NCBI GenBank assembly: GCA_947586655.1
Contig: CANPXR010000004.1
Location: 1-34,458 of the forward strand
Source: an uncultured Bacilli bacterium
Lineage (GTDB): Bacteria; Bacillota_I; Bacilli_A; RF39; UBA660
DNA length: 34,458 bases
Reading direction: 5' to 3'
Every line of letters starts with the position of its first letter. Within the stretch, counting starts at the first letter, position 1. The position numbers and the translations under genes were made by a program. Below the pieces are notes generated by a model, which ran no database searches, was not told where the DNA came from, and saw only the letters and a program-made list of their open reading frames with translations. Positions 28,434-34,458 of this stretch are shown piece by piece.

Positions 28434-29327
28434 ATGAATGATGTTGTTAAGGTATTAGAAGAAAATCGTCTGTATGATGATAATTATGCAAAAGTATATG
28501 TAAATAGACCAAAAGAATTTTTTAAGAATTATAAAATTAACAAAGGAAGTATAAATAAATTACCACTAAGTATAAAAAGAAATAATGATGGTTTTTTAAT
28601 GCTAGATGACGAACCATACATAGTATCTGATTTACCAACGGACGGTCATGAAGAAGCTTTTTGGGTACTTCTTAGTAATGGTAGTAGGGTTCTAATTAAA
28701 AAGGTAAATGATACCGAGATTCAAAATAGCATTTTATTTAAATATCTTTGTAAGTGGTTAGATGTGCCTTGTGCTAACGATGATGCGGTACTATATCAAG
28801 GAAAAGTCTTTCTTTTAAGTCCAAGTTTCCTAAGCATTGATGAATATTTATTTGATTACTACGACGTAGAAGAAAAAGTAAGATTAAAAATTGATAAGTT
28901 AATAGATAAAGCATCTTTAATAGGGCATGACTTTCACGTAAGAAAAATGCTAGCAGTAGACATGCTAGCACAAAATCAAGATAGATTCCCAAACAATTTT
29001 AAAGTTATAAAAAATAAATCAAAAATGAGAATCTGTCCATTATATGATAATGGAATACTAGATATAAATCATGATAAAGTACTATTTAAAACATTATTTA
29101 TAATCAATGCCTCTACGAGCGATGATGACGTCTTTTACTATCTAATGGAAAATGATAAATTTAGATGGTGGTGTCTAAAGAAAATAGTAACGAGTAAAAT
29201 GCCTAACCTAAAAGAACAAATATATCATGATAAAAAAATATACATAGATGATGAGGTCTTTAATCATTTTAATGAATCCGTTAACGATGGAAAAGCACTT
29301 ATCTTAGACAATCTTAAGATGTTTTAA
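28434..29327 (+). CDS. Divergent HipA/CtkA-like protein kinase
   Basis: MLAVDMLAQNQDRFPNNFKVIKNKSKMRICPLYDNG matches the HipA-type pattern D-x-x-x-x-N-x-DR-x-x-x-N-x...PLxDxG; upstream RVLIKK candidate ATP-binding lysine. Confidence 0.65.
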   Translation: MNDVVKVLEENRLYDDNYAKVYVNRPKEFFKNYKINKGSINKLPLSIKRNNDGFLMLDDEPYIVSDLPTDGHEEAFWVLLSNGSRVLIKKVNDTEIQNSILFKYLCKWLDVPCANDDAVLYQGKVFLLSPSFLSIDEYLFDYYDVEEKVRLKIDKLIDKASLIGHDFHVRKMLAVDMLAQNQDRFPNNFKVIKNKSKMRICPLYDNGILDINHDKVLFKTLFIINASTSDDDVFYYLMENDKFRWWCLKKIVTSKMPNLKEQIYHDKKIYIDDEVFNHFNESVNDGKALILDNLKMF

Positions 29328-29353
29328 AAAGTTCCCGTTTTGGGAACTTTTAT
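29323..29353. terminator. Bidirectional terminator between the HipA-like gene and typA
   Basis: Stem AAAGTTCCC-gtttt-GGGAACTTT with flanking A and T tracts. Confidence 0.75.
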
Positions 29354-31167
29354 TATGCTTTGCTCTTGGCATCAAATTTTTTTCTTTCCTCAGTGTTTAA
29401 AATCCTTTTTCTCATTCTAAAATTAACTGGTGTAACTTCAACTAATTCATCAGAATTAATGTAATCTAAACAAACCTCTAGTGATAGTTTTCTAGGTCTT
29501 TTAAGCACTACCGTATGGTCTTTACCGGCACTTCTGGTATTGGTTTGTTGTTTTTGCTTTACTACGTTAACCGCCAAATCGTTTTCTCTATTATTTTCTC
29601 CAACTATCATACCCTCATACACTTCAAAGCCAGGTTCGATAAACATAACACCACGATCTTCTAATTGTCCAAGGCCGTAAGCTGATGCTTTACCATTTTC
29701 CATCGAAACTAAAACGCCTAATTTTCTTTCACCTACAATGGCATCAGCCATTGGCATGTACTCTTTAAAGGTATGATTTATTATTCCGTACCCCTTGGTC
29801 ATGGTCATAAAATCAGTCATAAATCCTATTAAACCACGTGATGGAATCGTATAGTTTAGTCTTACTTGATTTTCTTGATTTACCATGTTTTCCATTATTC
29901 CCCCACGGGTACCTAATGCTTCAATAACAGAGCCAACGTTTTCTTCAGGCACATCAAGCTGTAAGTCCTCATATGGTTCACACTTAACGCCATCTATTTC
30001 CTTAATGATTACCTCAGGTTTAGAAACCTGAAGTTCATATCCTTCCCTTCGCATGTTTTCAATAAGAATTGAAAGGTGTAGTTCCCCGCGCCCAGATACT
30101 ATCCAACTTTCAGTATCATTAGGTTTTACCTTTAAAGACACGTCCCTTTGTGTTTCCTTTAATAATCTTTCTTCTAATTTTCTTGCTGTTACAAACTTAC
30201 CCTCACGACCCGCAAAAGGAGAATTATTAACCCCAAACGTCATTTGAAGGGTTGGTTCGTCAATTCTTAAAACCGGAAGTTTTTCTTCTTTACCAACAGT
30301 ACAAATTGTCTCTCCAACGGATATGTCAGGAAGACCAGCTACCGCGATTATTTCTCCTGCATGGGCTTCTTTTATTTCGATTCTTTTAAGGCCTAAAAAG
30401 CCAAATAACTTTTGTACCCTAAATTGTTTTATCGTACCATCTAATCTAACGCATGATACGGTTTCATTTTCCTTAATAGTACCCCTTGTAATCCTACCAA
30501 TACCAATTCTTCCAACATAATCGTTATAATCAAGTAATGCTGGCTGAAATTGAAGTGGAGATGAACTATCCATGGATGGGGCTGGAATATTATTAATTAT
30601 CATATCTAAAACTGGGTCCATAGTATGTTTTTGCGTACTTACATCCTTATCTAAACTAGACGTTCCGTTTATCGCTGACACGTAAACAACCGGAAAATCA
30701 AGTTGTTCATCATTTGCGCCAAGCTCAATAAATAATTCTAACACCTCATCTAATACTTCATCTATTCTAGTAGAAGGTTTATCAACCTTATTAATTGCAA
30801 CGATTGGTTTAACTCCTGCTTCCAAGGCTTTTTTAAGCACGAATCTTGTTTGTGGCATGGTTCCTTCATATGCATCAACAACTAATAATACACCATCAAC
30901 CATGTGCATTATTCTTTCGACTTCACCTCCAAAATCAGCATGCCCTGGAGTATCTAATATATTTATACGACAACCCTTATAATTAATCGCGGTTGTTTTT
31001 GCTAAAATAGTTATACCTCTTTCTTTTTCAATGTCATTTGAATCCATTGCCCTTTGACTAACCTCTTCATTTTCCCTAAAGGTTCCTGATTGTTTTAATA
31101 ATTCATCAACAAGTGTTGTTTTACCATGGTCAACGTGGGCAATAATAGCAACGTTTCTTATTTCCAT
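29353..31167 (-). CDS. typA: Translational GTPase TypA/BipA
   Basis: MEIRNVAIIAHVDHGKTTLVDELLKQSGTFRENE, DTPGHADFGGEVERI, AINKVDKPSTR; C-terminal FMTDFMTMTKGYGIINHTF. Start set at SD-preceded ATG 31167 rather than the track start 31209. Confidence 0.96.
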   Translation of the reverse strand: MEIRNVAIIAHVDHGKTTLVDELLKQSGTFRENEEVSQRAMDSNDIEKERGITILAKTTAINYKGCRINILDTPGHADFGGEVERIMHMVDGVLLVVDAYEGTMPQTRFVLKKALEAGVKPIVAINKVDKPSTRIDEVLDEVLELFIELGANDEQLDFPVVYVSAINGTSSLDKDVSTQKHTMDPVLDMIINNIPAPSMDSSSPLQFQPALLDYNDYVGRIGIGRITRGTIKENETVSCVRLDGTIKQFRVQKLFGFLGLKRIEIKEAHAGEIIAVAGLPDISVGETICTVGKEEKLPVLRIDEPTLQMTFGVNNSPFAGREGKFVTARKLEERLLKETQRDVSLKVKPNDTESWIVSGRGELHLSILIENMRREGYELQVSKPEVIIKEIDGVKCEPYEDLQLDVPEENVGSVIEALGTRGGIMENMVNQENQVRLNYTIPSRGLIGFMTDFMTMTKGYGIINHTFKEYMPMADAIVGERKLGVLVSMENGKASAYGLGQLEDRGVMFIEPGFEVYEGMIVGENNRENDLAVNVVKQKQQTNTRSAGKDHTVVLKRPRKLSLEVCLDYINSDELVEVTPVNFRMRKRILNTEERKKFDAKSKA

Positions 31168-31240
31168 AATCTGCACCTCTTTTTTACTAACCAGTTCATT
31201 ATAGCACAAAATATAAAAATATTACAAAAATTATATAAAT

Positions 31241-31264
31241 AAAAAAGAGTTTTTAGCTCTTTTT
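31241..31264 (-). terminator. Hairpin plus T-run downstream of 31276..31707
   Basis: AAAAAGAG-tttttag-CTCTTTTT. Confidence 0.55.
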
Positions 31265-31275
31265 CATGTTTTTTT

Positions 31276-31707
31276 CTATAAATATTTTTTAAGCACCTCA
31301 ACACTTTCTTCCTGCATACTTACGTACTCTGAAATTAAGTCTCTTACTTCCTTAGATATTTTTTTATTATTTAGTATTTTTCTACCTTCTATTATTCCCA
31401 TGTTAGTTCCTTGTAATAATAACTCCGCTATCTTTGAGTTACTCTTATCAGTTAATGTTTTCATGTTTACTCCATACCATGTCATCATTTTAGTCATCGC
31501 ACCAGTTTCATGAGGTTCATCGTCTGAATTATACTTATGATATAAATCTTTTATTCTTTCAGACATCTTTTTATATTTATCATACTCAGTTTCTATTACT
31601 TCTTTAAATTTTTCATCTTCTACTTTATCTAATACAAAATTAATGGCATCCATTCCCATGCTAGATCCTTTACTTATTTCATCTAATGCATTTATATTTT
31701 CTTTCAT
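31276..31707 (-). CDS. Small helical-bundle protein, uncharacterised
   Basis: Start MKENINALDEISKGSSMGMDAINFVLDK at 31707 with SD TAGGAGG; predominantly helical. Track extension to 31872 overlaps the adjacent gene and is probably spurious. Confidence 0.75.
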   Translation of the reverse strand: MKENINALDEISKGSSMGMDAINFVLDKVEDEKFKEVIETEYDKYKKMSERIKDLYHKYNSDDEPHETGAMTKMMTWYGVNMKTLTDKSNSKIAELLLQGTNMGIIEGRKILNNKKISKEVRDLISEYVSMQEESVEVLKKYL

Positions 31708-31777
31708 CGCTAGCCTCCTATGATTATTATGTTTAAATAAAATAAAAATATACAAAAAAAAGTAAGCTATTAGCCTA

Positions 31778-32644
31778 CTATACCTTAGTTGGTGAATCAG
31801 GAACAAAAAATACCATATCACTATTACCATTAGCATAAGCCCTAAATTCACCAATAAGAGAATTATTATCACCTAAAAGTTCAACCGCTTCATCAATTGA
31901 AATTATTCTAGCATAACCTTGCTCAACTAACTCATCAGCCTTTTCTTTAGTAGTTCTACCAACTACGACGTCACCAGCATAAACAAGATTTGTATTTCTA
32001 TAAACTCCAAATACTTCGTAATACGAAAAACCATAATCTTTAAACGTTTCACTTAATTTATCTTTAGTATCCCCATCCTGAACTTGATACTCCACGCAAA
32101 CGTTATTTTCTTCATTTGTTTTTTTAATATTATTTTTTATTTTATTAAAAACACTAAAAGCACATACACAAACTAAACCCGTAGCTACTATTTTTACTAC
32201 CAATTTTTTTATTTTTAAATTTTTAGCCTGTTTTCTTTCATATTTCGTTTCTTCATATAACTTAAACACCCGGTTTGCATCTACTCTGTTAGCCTTGTTA
32301 GTTTCTTGTTCCTCCATAAATCTTTGTTGTTCTTCTAAGGCTTTTTGCTCTTCTAATGCTTTTCGTTGTTCTAAGGTTTCTTCTACTTTTTTTCGGGCGT
32401 TTTCATTAACCATATCAAAAAAAGGAGAATAAATTTCATTGCATTTTTCATCATAAGCTTGTTTATCTTCACATAAAATTTCATACTCTTTATTTATCCT
32501 ATCCATTATCCTTTGAGATTCTTCAGTTGGATTTTTTTCAATTAGATTTTTATACTTTTTTATTCTTTCTTCAATCTTATCTAATGAACTACCAATAGGA
32601 AGGCCAATTAAATCATATATGTTTATTCTTTTATTGTGCTCCAT
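31778..32644 (-). CDS. Membrane protein: J-domain-like N-terminus, charged Q/E-rich linker, one TM helix, LysM-like C-terminus
   Basis: INIYDLIGLPIGSSLDKIEERIKKYKNLIEKNP...YEILCEDKQAYDEK; EQRKALEEQKALEEQQRFMEEQE; VVKIVATGLVCVCAFSVF; VEYQVQDGDTKDKLSETFKDYGFSYYEVFGVYRNTNLVYAGDVVVG. Confidence 0.65.
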   Translation of the reverse strand: MEHNKRINIYDLIGLPIGSSLDKIEERIKKYKNLIEKNPTEESQRIMDRINKEYEILCEDKQAYDEKCNEIYSPFFDMVNENARKKVEETLEQRKALEEQKALEEQQRFMEEQETNKANRVDANRVFKLYEETKYERKQAKNLKIKKLVVKIVATGLVCVCAFSVFNKIKNNIKKTNEENNVCVEYQVQDGDTKDKLSETFKDYGFSYYEVFGVYRNTNLVYAGDVVVGRTTKEKADELVEQGYARIISIDEAVELLGDNNSLIGEFRAYANGNSDMVFFVPDSPTKV

Positions 32645-32700
32645 GTTTTCCTCCTAATATACGTTTACATAATATCAATTTTAGGGAATAATGTCAAATT

Positions 32701-32722
32701 AAAAGGTGTATTACATTACACC
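32701..32722 (-). terminator. Hairpin overlapping the end of the RNase J-like gene
   Basis: Minus strand AGGTGTA-atgtaa-TACACCT-TTT; the stop codon lies inside the hairpin. Confidence 0.6.
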
Positions 32723-34362
32723 TCTTGTATTACTGTGATTATCATAGGCTTACATTCGGTCTCATCATATAAGTACTTACTTAATCTTTCTCTGATACCA
32801 AGTTTTATCCTGTTATAATCAACGTAATTAGCTGATTTATTTTCCTCGATAACCTCTAGTGATATTCGCTTCATTTCCACGATTAAATCCGCACTTTCTT
32901 TGACATAGATAAAACCCCTAGTAAGAATTTCAGGATAAGCTAAAATTTCCTTTGTTTTTTTATCTAAGGTAGCACATATTATTACGATTCCATTATCAGA
33001 TAATAACTCCCTATCCTTTAACACCAATTCACCGATGTCTTGCGAAGAATTACCATCGATTAAAACGTCATCCACTTTTACCTTTTCAAATGTGTCTTTT
33101 AGCTCCCCATTAATTATCGTTATGACATCACCATTTTGTTTTAGTAATATATTTTCCTTTTTCATTCCAACGTGACTCGCACACTTAGCGTTAGCAACCA
33201 TATGACGATACTCACCAATAACTGGCATGTAATACTTAGGAGCCATTAAATCAAGCATTAGCATGATGTCCTCACTTGAGGCATGATGAAGAAGGTTGTC
33301 TTTTCTTGACATAGTAACAACTGATGCTCCAACCTTTGAAATGTCATCAACTACTTTAATTGCCAACTTCTCGTTATAATCGTTTATTGGTTCCATAAAG
33401 AACACGGTATCAGTTGGTTTTATCTTTACGTATTTATCATAACCATTTATTATTCTGTTAAGGTTCATAAATGGTTTTTCTCTTTCGTTAGATACTAAAA
33501 TTATAACATCCTTATCATTTATGTTACTTAAGTCCCCTATTCTTTGCCTATCAAACTTTATATAATTATTATCCAAAATATTATTTATTATTCCCTGGAG
33601 TTTATGTCCCATTACGACAACCCTTCTAGTCGTCTTTGAAATTTCGTTAAATAATTCTTCTATCCTAGACACATGGGCCGTAAAAACGGTAACAATAAGT
33701 CTGTTTTCGGTTTTATTAATCGTATCCCTAATGAGTTTATCAATTCTGTTTTTTGGAGAAGTATACCCAACCTTATCAGCGTACATAGACTCTCCCATTA
33801 AACATAAAACCCCTTGTTTACCAATGTATGCAAGCTTTCCTATGTCAGCTTTATATGGACCTAACATAGTAGCGTCAAAAACATAATTACCCGTATAAAA
33901 AATCGTTCCATCAGGAGTGTTTAAAGCATAACCGACATTATCTGGTACAGAATGGGTTAACCTAACCGGAAATATACTTGTTTTACCAAAGCTTATTTTT
34001 TTATGAGGATCAATTATTACTAAGTTATTAAATGAAACGTTTGAATCCTCCAACTCCTTTTTTAAAATATTAGCGGTAAACTTAGTAGCATAAACCTTTA
34101 AAGTCGGTATGTCTTTTACAATATCACATACCGCTCCCATGTTCTTTTCATGTCCATGGGTAATAAATAAACCCTTTATGTTCTTTATGTTTTCTTTTAC
34201 GTAGTCAAAGTTAGGAATAACATAATCAACTCCTAGGAGCTTATCACTAGCATATTTTAAACCTGCATCAAAAATGAAAATATCTGAGTCAACCTTAACT
34301 ACATACATATTTTTACCCTCTTCGTTAAGACCGCCTAAACTAAAAATTTTAATTTTACTCAT
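32716..34362 (-). CDS. RNase J-family metallo-beta-lactamase/beta-CASP protein with degenerate active site
   Basis: KIFSLGGLNEEGKNMYVV, GLFITHGHEKNMGAV, VRLTHSVPDNVGYALNTPDGTIFYTGNY, LHHASSEDIMLMLDLMAPKYYMPVIGEYRHMVANAK align to RNase J motifs; SD AAAGGAGGTAATC-ATG. Confidence 0.9.
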   Translation of the reverse strand: MSKIKIFSLGGLNEEGKNMYVVKVDSDIFIFDAGLKYASDKLLGVDYVIPNFDYVKENIKNIKGLFITHGHEKNMGAVCDIVKDIPTLKVYATKFTANILKKELEDSNVSFNNLVIIDPHKKISFGKTSIFPVRLTHSVPDNVGYALNTPDGTIFYTGNYVFDATMLGPYKADIGKLAYIGKQGVLCLMGESMYADKVGYTSPKNRIDKLIRDTINKTENRLIVTVFTAHVSRIEELFNEISKTTRRVVVMGHKLQGIINNILDNNYIKFDRQRIGDLSNINDKDVIILVSNEREKPFMNLNRIINGYDKYVKIKPTDTVFFMEPINDYNEKLAIKVVDDISKVGASVVTMSRKDNLLHHASSEDIMLMLDLMAPKYYMPVIGEYRHMVANAKCASHVGMKKENILLKQNGDVITIINGELKDTFEKVKVDDVLIDGNSSQDIGELVLKDRELLSDNGIVIICATLDKKTKEILAYPEILTRGFIYVKESADLIVEMKRISLEVIEENKSANYVDYNRIKLGIRERLSKYLYDETECKPMIITVIQEV

Positions 34363-34428
34363 GATTACCTCCTTTCTTTTAATAAGCTATATAATTATAG
34401 CATGTTTTTAAATAAAATACCACAAAAG

Positions 34429-34455
34429 AAAATAAGGAAATATTTTCCTTATTTT
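34429..34455 (-). terminator. Perfect 12-bp inverted repeat, putative terminator of a gene beyond the window
   Basis: AAAATAAGGAAA-TAT-TTTCCTTATTTT followed by CTTTTGT on the minus strand. Confidence 0.55.
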
Positions 34456-34458
34456 ATA

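Noticed and set aside
31707-31872. N-terminal extension of ORF 31276..31872
   Set aside because: Overlaps the 3' end of the adjacent gene and has no SD, while an SD-preceded ATG exists at 31707.
1-34458. CRISPR array, tRNA or rRNA genes
   Set aside because: No regularly spaced repeats, cloverleaf-like sequences or rRNA-like stretches noticed on reading; a tRNAscan/Infernal run would be needed to exclude them formally.

Overview
The window is AT-rich, low-GC Firmicutes/Tenericutes-like DNA, with genes almost all on the minus strand. Most of it is housekeeping: pyruvate phosphate dikinase (C-terminus cut by the window edge), a XerC/D recombinase, GtrA, SpoVS, two RluD-type pseudouridine synthases, an RNA methyltransferase, GDPD, rubrerythrin, an add-corA-AI-2E transporter operon, a marR-ABC-ABC operon, a UcpA-like SDR, an RlmD/RumA-type methyltransferase, pyruvate:ferredoxin oxidoreductase, TypA/BipA and an RNase J-family protein. 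No CRISPR array, tRNA/rRNA, intact transposon or prophage module was seen. The strongest leads are: (1) an orphan 319-aa gene (14473-15432) of atypical composition, flanked by ~80-bp imperfect direct repeats and next to a GC-rich palindrome, which looks like a small acquired islet; (2) an RNase J-family protein (32716-34362) that has lost four of the seven metal-ligand positions, beside a membrane protein with J-domain-like and LysM-like parts; (3) a divergent stand-alone HipA/CtkA-like kinase (28434-29327) with no visible antitoxin partner; (4) a tandem pair of apparently paralogous uncharacterised proteins (3923-5848); (5) an ABC transporter subunit with a large repeat-containing extracytoplasmic insertion; (6) a membrane protein with a large hydrophilic C-terminal domain (21253-22824). 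All assignments come from reading motifs; no searches were run.
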